Assembly: GCA_044506565.1 (NCBI GenBank)
Contig: JBIQKN010000002.1
Location: 20,441 to 84,440, forward strand
Reading direction: 5' to 3'
Length of the DNA: 64,000 bases
DNA from: Croceibacterium_A sp044506565
Lineage (GTDB): Bacteria; Pseudomonadota; Alphaproteobacteria; Sphingomonadales; Sphingomonadaceae
Under the pieces are notes generated by a model that saw only the letters and a list, made by a program, of their open reading frames with translations, did no database searches and was not told the DNA's origin. How positions within the stretch are numbered: the stretch's first letter is position 1; the number at the start of each line of letters is the position of its first letter. The position numbers and the translations under genes were made by a program. Positions 28,050 through 35,324 of the stretch are shown here, piece after piece.

Positions 28050-28078
28050 GATATGGGCGAATGGTTGCCAATTGTCTA
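28050..28078 (-). promoter_or_regulatory. Putative promoter of the leuA leader transcript
   Basis: On the minus strand TAGACA (28078-28073) and CATATC (28055-28050) are separated by 17 bases. The -35 element matches TTGACA at five of six positions, the -10 element TATAAT at three of six. A start about eight bases downstream would fall on the A of the leader peptide ATG at 28041. Confidence 0.45.
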
Positions 28079-28083
28079 GCAGA

Positions 28084-28121
28084 GGCGTCCGGCCGGGGCA
28101 GGGAGCCGCCGGCCGGACGCC
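28084..28121 (-). terminator. Hairpin after the YceI gene
   Basis: GGCGTCCGGCCGG and CCGGCCGGACGCC pair perfectly over 13 bp around a 12-base loop, starting nine bases after the YceI stop at 28130. No strong T-run follows, but position and stem strength suggest a terminator that separates YceI from the leuA leader promoter. Confidence 0.65.
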
Positions 28122-28129
28122 GATTCCCC

Positions 28130-28774
28130 TTATTGCTTCTCGGACGCGACCGTGGTGTCGAGTTCGACTTCGTCGCCCAGCATCGGAATCATGCCGCCGA
28201 GGTTCCACTCGGAGCGCTTGATCGTCGTTTCGCCCTCGAAGCCGACCGTCGCGCGCTGGTTGAACGGATTGTTACCTGCGCCCACGAATTCGGCGTCGAT
28301 CGTCACCGGCTTGGTGACGCCGTTGAGCGTCAGGTCGCCGGTGATCTTCGCTTCGTCGCCGTCCACGGTCACCGAGGTCGAGACGAACCGCGCCGGGGCG
28401 GGCTCCGCGCCGAAGAAGTCGGCCGGGCGGCCGTCCTGGCCGGCGCGGGTCAGGTGATCGGTCAGGCCGGGGCTCGCGGTCACGACCTTGGCGATCGGGA
28501 TCGTCACGTCGACTTTGGCAGCGGAGAGGTTGGCGGGGTCGAGCGTCAGGGTTCCCTCGACGTCGCCGAAGATTCCGAAATAGTCGTTGAAGCCGAAGTG
28601 GTTGACCCGCCAGCCCACGAGCGAGTGGTTGGGGTCGGCCTTGTAGGTGCCCGCCGTCACCCGGCTGGCATCGGGCGCGCCGGGAGGTCCCGAGGGGCCG
28701 CCCTGTGCGTGGAGCGATCCCACGGCGAGCGCTGCCAGTCCGGCCGCGGCGATGGAAAACGTCAGTTTGCGCAT
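28130..28774 (-). CDS. YceI family periplasmic protein
   Basis: A 214-residue protein with signal peptide MRKLTFSIAAAGLAALAVGS (cut after LHA) and a YceI lipocalin-like beta-barrel: AGTYKADPNHSLVGWRVNHFGFNDY, ITGDLTLNGVTKPVTIDAEF and SEWNLGGMIPMLGDEVEL are the typical strands. YceI proteins bind isoprenoid-type lipids in the periplasm; their physiological role is unsettled. The start at 28774 has GGGAGA upstream and gives the signal peptide directly. It stands alone, followed by a hairpin. Confidence 0.93.
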   Translation of the reverse strand: MRKLTFSIAAAGLAALAVGSLHAQGGPSGPPGAPDASRVTAGTYKADPNHSLVGWRVNHFGFNDYFGIFGDVEGTLTLDPANLSAAKVDVTIPIAKVVTASPGLTDHLTRAGQDGRPADFFGAEPAPARFVSTSVTVDGDEAKITGDLTLNGVTKPVTIDAEFVGAGNNPFNQRATVGFEGETTIKRSEWNLGGMIPMLGDEVELDTTVASEKQ

Positions 28775-29018
28775 GAGGGGTCTCCCGGTGAGCTGTTTCG
28801 CGGCCAGTCTGGCGCGCCACTTTGACAATGTCCACCGTGAAGCGGTGGGTTGCCTCGAGCTGTCATGTCTGACGCAAGTGGATTGGGGAGATGCAAACCA
28901 CGAAACCGCAGCCCGCCCGCTTGCGTTCGCTCGGTTCGTCGCACCTAGGGTCTTTGCCGATGGCAGGGCCCGGGAAACTCGGGCATGATGAACGGGTTAT
29001 AGGACGCGAGGGGCCATC

Positions 29019-29975
29019 GTGAAGCGCTTCCCGGCCATCAGACGGGCGATGTTGGCGGACGTGCCCGCATGGCAGGCGCTCGGCTGGAGCGTGCTCGCGG
29101 TGGGCGTGGCGACCGCGGTTCGCGGGGCGATCGATCGGGGCGGCGCGGGAATCCCCTTCCTGACCTATTTTCCGGCCCTGACGCTGGTCTCGCTGTTCCT
29201 CGGGTGGCGTTGGGGCGCGGCGGTAGCGCTCGCTTCCGGCGTCGCGGCAAACCGCCTGCTCAGCACGGACCCGATCCTGTTCTACTCGGGCGGGCGCGAC
29301 ATGGTGCTGGCGGCGCTGTTCGTGCTGTCGTGCGCGGCGCTGGTCGGAATCGGGGAGATCGCCCGGCGTACGGTGCGCGAGGCTGACGCGGCCATGGCGC
29401 GCGAGGAGGCGCTGAACCGCGAACTGCTGCACCGGGTCAAGAACATGCTCGCCACGGTCAACGCGATGGCGGTGCTGACCGCGCGGCACAGCGACCCCGA
29501 CAGTTTCGTTCCGGCGCTGACCGGGCGCGTGCAGGCGCTCGAGCGCGCAACGGAGCTGCTCGGCGCCGGCGAGAGCGCGCCGTGCGAAGTCGCCCGGCTG
29601 GTCGAAGCGGCGATCGAACCCTTCAGCGCCGGGAGCAATTTCCTGGTGGAGGGCGCTCCCTGCAGGCTCCCGCGCGAATCGTGCGTGCCGCTGAGCCTCG
29701 CGCTTCACGAGCTCTCGACGAATGCGGTCAAGTACGGCGCGCTGTCGGTACCGGAGGGGCGCGTGAGCATAGCCTGGACGCTCGAACCCGGTGGCGACGT
29801 GCTGCGACTGGTCTGGACCGAAGCCGCCGGCCCGCCCGTCGCGCTGCCCACGCGCTCCGGGATCGGCAGCCAGTTGCTGCGGGCGCAGGCCGGCCTGGCG
29901 GCCGTCGAGCTCGAATACCGTCCCGAGGGCGTGCGCTGCGAAATCGCGATCGAGGGCGTGGTCGGGTCGCCCTAG
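29019..29975 (+). CDS. HWE-type sensor histidine kinase
   Basis: A 318-residue kinase starting at GTG 29019. Residues 18-110 hold about four hydrophobic helices of the DUF4118 type (TYFPALTLVSLFLGWRWG). The kinase core has the H box ELLHRVKNMLATVNAMA with H138, the N box LALHELSTNAVKYGAL, and a WxE-like motif VWTEAAGP, all typical of the HWE/HisKA_2 group common in alphaproteobacteria. No PAS/GAF sensor domain is present, so the membrane domain may sense. In this order such kinases often feed PhyR-type general stress phosphorelays; no phyR or nepR is in the window. Confidence 0.9.
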   Translation: MKRFPAIRRAMLADVPAWQALGWSVLAVGVATAVRGAIDRGGAGIPFLTYFPALTLVSLFLGWRWGAAVALASGVAANRLLSTDPILFYSGGRDMVLAALFVLSCAALVGIGEIARRTVREADAAMAREEALNRELLHRVKNMLATVNAMAVLTARHSDPDSFVPALTGRVQALERATELLGAGESAPCEVARLVEAAIEPFSAGSNFLVEGAPCRLPRESCVPLSLALHELSTNAVKYGALSVPEGRVSIAWTLEPGGDVLRLVWTEAAGPPVALPTRSGIGSQLLRAQAGLAAVELEYRPEGVRCEIAIEGVVGSP

Positions 29976-30139
29976 GACGATCCCCCTCGCATCGCCTCGG
30001 CCACGGTATTGAAGATGTCGCTGAGGTTGAGCCCCAGCGAAACGAAGGCGGCTACCAGCGCGATCGAGATGAGCGCGGCGATCAGGCCGTACTCGATCGC
30101 GGTCGCACCGTCCTCATCCCTCAGCAGGCGTATCAGCAT
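29972..30139 (-). CDS. Flp family type IVb pilin
   Basis: A 55-residue prepilin: MLIRLLRDEDGATAIEYGLI. The G-ATAIEY site is the prepilin peptidase cleavage motif of Flp pilins, with the Glu-Tyr pair at positions +5 and +6, followed by a 20-residue hydrophobic helix (LIAALISIALVAAFVSLG). It would form Tad/Flp pili for adhesion. The start at 30139 was chosen for length and position. No tad/cpa assembly gene is in the window, so the gene is an orphan locus here. Its stop overlaps the stop of the convergent kinase gene. Confidence 0.92.
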   Translation of the reverse strand: MLIRLLRDEDGATAIEYGLIAALISIALVAAFVSLGLNLSDIFNTVAEAMRGGSS

Positions 30140-30227
30140 CCTTGTTCCCCCCGGTGTTTTCGCCGGGGATGGGCGCCGGATCGTTAGCCCCGCCTGATCG
30201 GGCAAGGTTAACCGCGCTGACGGGCGG

Positions 30228-31250
30228 TCAGGGCTTCACCGCGCTGACCAGCGAATAGTAGCCGCCTCCGGTTCGAACGGCTTGCACCCCAGTGAAGCCG
30301 GCGCCTTCGAGGATCGCGCGGAATTCGGGCAACGAATACTGCTTGCCAAGCGTGCCGATCAACATGAGCAGGCTGAACGCCGCGGCGTGCCATGGCCCGG
30401 TGCCATCGTCGTCCATCAGGATTTCGGACAGGAAGATGCGCCCGCCCGCGGGCAATGCATCGAAGCTCTTCTTCGCTAGCAGGGCGTTGGTCTCGAAGGA
30501 CCAGTCGTGGAAGACGTTGGCGAAGAAGTGCGCGTCGGCCCCGGTGGGCCATTCCTCGGTGAACATGTTGCACGCGTGCGTGGCAACCTGACCGCTCATC
30601 CCGGCGCGCTCCACGTACTTGCCGGCTTCTGCGGCCATGGCGGCGAGGTCCATCAGCGTGACCTTGAGGCCCGGATGAGCCCGGGCGATTTCGGTCCCGT
30701 AGACGCCCGAGCCGCAGCCTACGTCCATCAGGTGCCTGACTTCGCCGAACACCGCCTGCGCCGCCGCGCCGCGCGCCGGGGCCATCGAGTGCGCGTGCAT
30801 GAACCAGGCGATGCGCTCGGCAGCCTCGGCACCCATCTCGCCGCGCTCCCATTCGGGGGCACCCGAATTGAAGCTCTCCGGCCTGCGGCCCGTACGCACC
30901 GCCTCGAGCAGCTGATTGTGCAGGGGTACGCGATCGCGGTAGCCGAGCAGGAACCCGCCCCAGTATCCCTCGCCGTCCGGATGGAGCCAGGTCCGCGCCG
31001 GCGGCAGCGCGCGCCAGCGACCCTCGCGCTTCTCGACCAGGCCCGAAGAGGCGAGGGCCGCCAGCAGGATCGCCAGCGCGTGCTCGTCGAGCCCGAGCCC
31101 GAGAGCCAGTTCCCCCGTGGTCAGCGCGGCATCCGAAACCGCGCGGAACAGCCCGAGCTCGTCGGCCACCGTCGCCACGGGAAGACGGAACTGCGACTCC
31201 CACATGTCCCAGATCAGGCGGTCGTCGGTCGTCGGCGGCAGGTGGCTCAT
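30228..31250 (-). CDS. SAM-dependent O-methyltransferase (acetylserotonin/AcmO-like)
   Basis: A 340-residue class I methyltransferase of the plant O-methyltransferase-like family. The N-terminal 95 residues form a winged-helix dimerisation domain (VADELGLFRAVSDAALTTGE). The SAM site LMDVGCGSGVYGTEIAR is near residue 173, and ANVFHDWSFETN carries the His-Asp pair that serves as catalytic base in this family. GGAGAG precedes the ATG. The substrate is probably a small hydroxylated metabolite; no biosynthetic genes lie next to it. Confidence 0.88.
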   Translation of the reverse strand: MSHLPPTTDDRLIWDMWESQFRLPVATVADELGLFRAVSDAALTTGELALGLGLDEHALAILLAALASSGLVEKREGRWRALPPARTWLHPDGEGYWGGFLLGYRDRVPLHNQLLEAVRTGRRPESFNSGAPEWERGEMGAEAAERIAWFMHAHSMAPARGAAAQAVFGEVRHLMDVGCGSGVYGTEIARAHPGLKVTLMDLAAMAAEAGKYVERAGMSGQVATHACNMFTEEWPTGADAHFFANVFHDWSFETNALLAKKSFDALPAGGRIFLSEILMDDDGTGPWHAAAFSLLMLIGTLGKQYSLPEFRAILEGAGFTGVQAVRTGGGYYSLVSAVKP

Positions 31251-31685
31251 ACGGGGCTCTCCTCAGTAGCAGGCGCCTTGATAGCCACGCCGGGCGGCTT
31301 GACCAGCCCAGAGCGCTCGTCCCGCCGGCTGTGGCTTCGTCGCGAATGATCGACCTGACGCTCTCACCGCTCGGCCTGAGGGGCTGCCGACCTTACCACG
31401 AGGAACTTCGCGATTCAGGCCGGGCCCCGTCAAGGCCACGCCAAAGGTGGGAAGCGACCAACAGCCGCCGCTGACAGCCTCGGCACCCAGTCATCCTTGG
31501 GAATACGCGGAGATCAGCACTTTGGGATCGTCTCGACCGTGCCGGCCTCCAGCACCCTGGCCGCGCTCTACGCGGAATGGAGAGTTCTGACCGTGGGACC
31601 AAGCACGCCCCGTGCCGAATGAATTGACATGTCGGCCACCTAACGGCTTGTATATACGTTGGATTCAGACGGTTCAGGGGGGGCG
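31251..31685. other. Intergenic region of 435 bases
   Basis: Between the divergent methyltransferase and RTX genes. I see no convincing gene: a minus-strand frame at 31393-31602 has no ribosome binding site or recognisable product. Near the right end TTGACA (31624-31629) and TATATA (31651-31656) may form a loosely spaced promoter for the RTX gene, and AGGGGGG precedes its ATG. The region looks less GC-rich near the RTX gene. Confidence 0.5.
31624..31656 (+). promoter_or_regulatory. Possible promoter of the RTX gene
   Basis: A perfect TTGACA at 31624-31629 is followed by TTGTATATA at 31648-31656. Spacing is 18 bases to TTGTAT or 21 to TATATA, so the -10 assignment is uncertain. The RTX start codon is 30 bases further on. 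Confidence 0.35.
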
Positions 31686-33941
31686 ATGCCCACGATCTAC
31701 GACGATGGCGATAGCATCAGCGCCTTCGAGGATGCGCCCGACGGGGTCGACGGCAGGGTGTGGTACGATCACTTCAACGACGTTTACATCGAGTTCCGGC
31801 CCAACGGGGGCCGGGGCACCGATGCCAATCTTTCGTGGTCATCTTTCGGATCCGCGCACGACTATCACCTGCGCGCGTGGGGCGGGGACGGTGGAGACGG
31901 GGTCATCGCTCACGAGGGCGTGGGCGCCGACGGGGGGCATGGCGTCCTTGAGGTCACGGGTCCGCAGACCGTAGCCGAGCAGGGGAACCGGTCCTGGTTC
32001 ACGGTCTTCGGCCACGCGATCGGTGGGCACGGCGGAACACCATCGGGCACTGGGGGCAACGCGTCCGCTACCATTCACGCAGCCGATGCCATAATCCGCG
32101 GCCATCTCCAGTATGGCATGGAGGCTAACGGAGTCGTCGCCACGGCGGCGCTCTATGCCAACCACTTCGAACTGCGACGTGACGGCCGGCTGACGGTCGC
32201 GCTCGAGGCGACGGGCACAGCCGACCAATCGGCGGTAGTCAGCCACACCCATGTGGAAGCCTCCAGCGGAGACAACACCGTAAACATCCGGCTCCGACTC
32301 GGTGACCTGGCCGGCGGAAGCAGCGAGCTGCTCATCGCGAACAACACTTTCCGGATGGGTGGAGGAAGCGACTGGGTAACGATCGGGAGTTCTTCGTCGA
32401 TCGCACCCGCGTTGCAGGGCAACGTCTTCGACGGCGGCGCTGGCTGCGATGTCCTGACCTTCGATTTCTCGGCGAATCTCGACATTGTCCTCGCGTCGAT
32501 CGGAATCGCGAACTTCGAGCATGTGCGAACCGGCATCGGCGCGGACACGCTGACCGGAGACGAGTATGGAAACGGCCTGCACGGAGGCTGGAACGAAGAC
32601 GTTCTCTTCGGGGGACGGGGCGATGACCTTCTCGATGGGGGTGCGGGCGACGACAGGCTGGTCGGCGGAGACGGCGAGGATACCGCGTGGTTCCTGTCGG
32701 ACGCTGACGCAGCAGGCATCGATGCAAGCTTGCGGCTCGGGACGGCAACGGGAGCGGGCTTCGATCTACTCGAGGAAATCGAGAACTTGCGAGGCTCGGC
32801 ATACGGCGATCGACTGGAAGGTGACTCGGCGGCCAATCGGCTGGAGGGGGAAGGCGGCGACGACATTCTGAGGGGCCTGGCCGGCGACGATATCCTGGTC
32901 GGCGATTGGGCAGGAGTGGGCTGCAGCGCGCTGCGACCGTTCATCGAGCCCGGCGATGATATGCTCATCGGCGGAAACGGCTGGGACACCGCCGATTATT
33001 CCGGGCATCAGCGGGTGACGATCGACTTACGGATCGACGTTTGGCAGGACACGACCTCGGCCGGACACGATACCCTGATCGGCGTCGAGAACGTAATAGG
33101 CACCGACTTCGCCGATCAGTTGGTCGGCAACGTCTTCAGCAACATGCTCGTCGGTGGCAGAGGCAATGACTACCTATTCGGGGAGGGCGCGTCCGACGTC
33201 TTGATCGGGGGGGCGGGTCGCGACACGCTCGACGGGGGCGAAAAGGCCGACGAGCTTCTGGGCGGAGCTGGGGATGACATCTACGTGGTCGACACGGTCA
33301 ACGACAAGATCGTTGAGTATGCGACTGGCGGTCATGACCTCGTGCGGAGCTGGGCGGCCGATTTCACCCTTGCACGCCATGTCGAAGATCTCGCCCTGCA
33401 AGGCTCCAAGGCGGCGAACGGGACCGGGAACGATCTGGCGAATTCCTTGCGCGGCAACAGTGCCAGCAACACCCTTAACGGCCTGAGTGGCGACGACCTC
33501 CTCGAGGGAGCGGGAGGGGCAGATGTGCTCAAGGGCGGACGAGGGCGCGACACATTGATCGGCGGCGGCAGCGGCGACCAACTCGTAGGGGGAGTGAACA
33601 AGGACACGCTGACCGGCGGCGCCGGTGCCGACACGTTCTTCTTCGGCGACGGTGAAGTGGGCGCGAGCGCGAGTTCCGCCGACGTCGTTACCGATTTCAG
33701 CCACGCGGCGGGCGACAGGATTCATCTGCGCCGGATCGACGCGGACACCGCCGCTGACGGGGACCAAAACTTCACGTTCATCGGCGATGCTGCCTTCACC
33801 GGGGTCGCCGCGCAGCTCCACTACGTCCGGGCGGGCAACAACACCTTCATCGAGGGCGATACGAACGGCGACGGAACTGCTGATTTCGTCATCCGCCTTA
33901 ATGGACTGCACGACCTCGTCGCAGGGGACTTCGTGCTCTAA
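31686..33941 (+). CDS. RTX-type calcium-binding secreted protein
   Basis: A 751-residue protein with no N-terminal signal peptide, as for type I secretion. Residues 1 to about 270 are glycine-rich and beta-helix-like without clear RTX repeats. From about 285 onward there are several blocks of GGxGxDxUx nonapeptides (GGRGDDLLDGGAGDDRLVGG, GGAGRDTLDGGEKADELLGG) that bind calcium, with non-repeat spacers between. The C-terminus (VVTDFSHAAGDRIHLRRID then NGLHDLVAGDFVL) is the usual type I secretion end. The start at 31686 follows AGGGGGG. No hlyB/D-type transporter is in the window. No enzymatic domain is evident; roles in adhesion or surface layers are possible. Confidence 0.9.
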   Translation: MPTIYDDGDSISAFEDAPDGVDGRVWYDHFNDVYIEFRPNGGRGTDANLSWSSFGSAHDYHLRAWGGDGGDGVIAHEGVGADGGHGVLEVTGPQTVAEQGNRSWFTVFGHAIGGHGGTPSGTGGNASATIHAADAIIRGHLQYGMEANGVVATAALYANHFELRRDGRLTVALEATGTADQSAVVSHTHVEASSGDNTVNIRLRLGDLAGGSSELLIANNTFRMGGGSDWVTIGSSSSIAPALQGNVFDGGAGCDVLTFDFSANLDIVLASIGIANFEHVRTGIGADTLTGDEYGNGLHGGWNEDVLFGGRGDDLLDGGAGDDRLVGGDGEDTAWFLSDADAAGIDASLRLGTATGAGFDLLEEIENLRGSAYGDRLEGDSAANRLEGEGGDDILRGLAGDDILVGDWAGVGCSALRPFIEPGDDMLIGGNGWDTADYSGHQRVTIDLRIDVWQDTTSAGHDTLIGVENVIGTDFADQLVGNVFSNMLVGGRGNDYLFGEGASDVLIGGAGRDTLDGGEKADELLGGAGDDIYVVDTVNDKIVEYATGGHDLVRSWAADFTLARHVEDLALQGSKAANGTGNDLANSLRGNSASNTLNGLSGDDLLEGAGGADVLKGGRGRDTLIGGGSGDQLVGGVNKDTLTGGAGADTFFFGDGEVGASASSADVVTDFSHAAGDRIHLRRIDADTAADGDQNFTFIGDAAFTGVAAQLHYVRAGNNTFIEGDTNGDGTADFVIRLNGLHDLVAGDFVL

Positions 33942-34024
33942 CGGGTCGGAGCGCGGACTTGGCCAGCCCCGACGCTCGTGGCACAATAGTAACGAACGAT
34001 AGAATCACCTTTGGGAGCACGTAA

Positions 34025-34939
34025 ATGGCCACCGCCGCGCCGCGCACAGCGGATATCGAGGACAGCGCACGGGAAGTGGAGGCGATGATCCGGTTCGTCG
34101 ATCCCGGCGAATTCGTCACCCGGCGATACGTGCGAGCGGGGGCCGAGATCAACACCGGGACCTACTCCGACCATCGGGTGATCGTGCGCGACGCGATGCC
34201 GATTCGCGACCACTTCGAACTCGACGTGCACGGCTTCCGCATCGCCCGCCAGCCTACCGCGGTGAAGGATTTCCACGACAATGCGGAAGTCGACGCGATC
34301 TACGAGCGCGAAGTCGAGGAGCACGTCCGCCAGCTGACCGGCGCCGACAAGGTCGTCGCGCGCGGGTGGATGATCCGCACTTCGGCCGACCTCACCGATC
34401 GGGCGAAGGCCAAGGCCGAGAACTACCAGCACACCGGCGGCATCCAGCCGCCCGCCGGCGAGGCGCACATCGACCTCAACACGCCGACCGCGCAACGCAT
34501 GGCCGAGTTCACCTATCGGAAGCACCGCCCCGAGGGCCCCGGGTTCAAGCGCTTCCTGATCACCAGCTACTGGCGCACGTTCAGCCCGCCCCCGCAGGAC
34601 GTGCCGCTGGCGCTGTGCGACGGGCGCACGAGCTTCGCCGGCGAGGAGAAGTCGAACACGCTGTTCGTCGTCGACGAGTTCCCCGAAGGCGACGCCCTGG
34701 TCGCGCCGGTCGAGGGCGAAGAGACGATGATGGCCGCGACGATCCCATGCTACCATCCGAGCATGCGCTGGTGGTACTTCGCCAACATGACCCGCGACGA
34801 CGCGCTGCTGTTCAAGTTCCACGACAGCGACCACTCGGTCACCTGGCGCTGTCCGCACACTGCATTCCACGACCCGAGCTTCCCCGATGCCAAGGTGCGC
34901 GAGAGCATCGAGGTCAGGTCGGTGGCGTTCTGGGAGTAG
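34025..34939 (+). CDS. CmcJ/NvfI-type oxygenase (2-oxoglutarate dioxygenase-like)
   Basis: A 304-residue cytoplasmic protein of the family that includes CmcJ of cephamycin hydroxylation and fungal NvfI. An HxD pair (EAHIDLNTPTAQR, near residue 160) and a distal histidine in CYHPSMRWWYFANM could bind iron, and KRFLITSYWRTFSPPPQDVP is a typical family segment. Members are mostly uncharacterised in bacteria. It is followed four bases later by arsenate reductase. GGGAGC lies before the ATG. The substrate is unknown. Confidence 0.82.
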   Translation: MATAAPRTADIEDSAREVEAMIRFVDPGEFVTRRYVRAGAEINTGTYSDHRVIVRDAMPIRDHFELDVHGFRIARQPTAVKDFHDNAEVDAIYEREVEEHVRQLTGADKVVARGWMIRTSADLTDRAKAKAENYQHTGGIQPPAGEAHIDLNTPTAQRMAEFTYRKHRPEGPGFKRFLITSYWRTFSPPPQDVPLALCDGRTSFAGEEKSNTLFVVDEFPEGDALVAPVEGEETMMAATIPCYHPSMRWWYFANMTRDDALLFKFHDSDHSVTWRCPHTAFHDPSFPDAKVRESIEVRSVAFWE

Positions 34940-34943
34940 TGCG

Positions 34944-35309
34944 ATGGGCGACGCGGTAACGATCTATCACAACCCTCGCTGCAGCAAGTCGCGCCAGACG
35001 CTGGAGCTGATCCGTTCCGCGGGGATCGAGCCGCGGGTGGTCGAGTACCTCAAGTCCCCGCCGAGCCGCGAAGAGCTCGCCGAACTCGTGCGGCGGATGG
35101 GCGCTTCGCCGCGCGATATCCTGCGCGCCAGGGAGGATGTCGCGGGCGAACTGGGCCTGCGCGATCCGGCGATCGGCGACGACGCGCTGCTGGATGCGAT
35201 GGCCGCGAATCCCATCCTGATCGAGCGGCCGATCGTGGTCAGCGACAGCGGCGTGCGTCTCGGGCGCCCGCCCGAGGCGGTGCTGGAGGTGCTCCCGAAG
35301 AAGGGCTGA
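34944..35309 (+). CDS. arsC: Arsenate reductase, glutaredoxin-dependent (ArsC family)
   Basis: A 121-residue protein of the ArsC/Spx-like thioredoxin fold. The catalytic cysteine is C13 in YHNPRCSKSRQTLELI, and the C-terminal RPIVVSDSGVRLGRPPEAVL carries the Arg residues that bind arsenate. The start at 34944 is four bases after the oxygenase stop. No arsR or arsenite pump is beside it, so arsenic detoxification is inferred from the family only. Confidence 0.93.
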   Translation: MGDAVTIYHNPRCSKSRQTLELIRSAGIEPRVVEYLKSPPSREELAELVRRMGASPRDILRAREDVAGELGLRDPAIGDDALLDAMAANPILIERPIVVSDSGVRLGRPPEAVLEVLPKKG

Positions 35310-35324
35310 TGTCGCCGACTGCGC

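Noticed and set aside
31393..31602. A 69-codon minus-strand frame in the intergenic region before the RTX gene
   Set aside because: It has no ribosome binding site, odd composition and no recognisable product.
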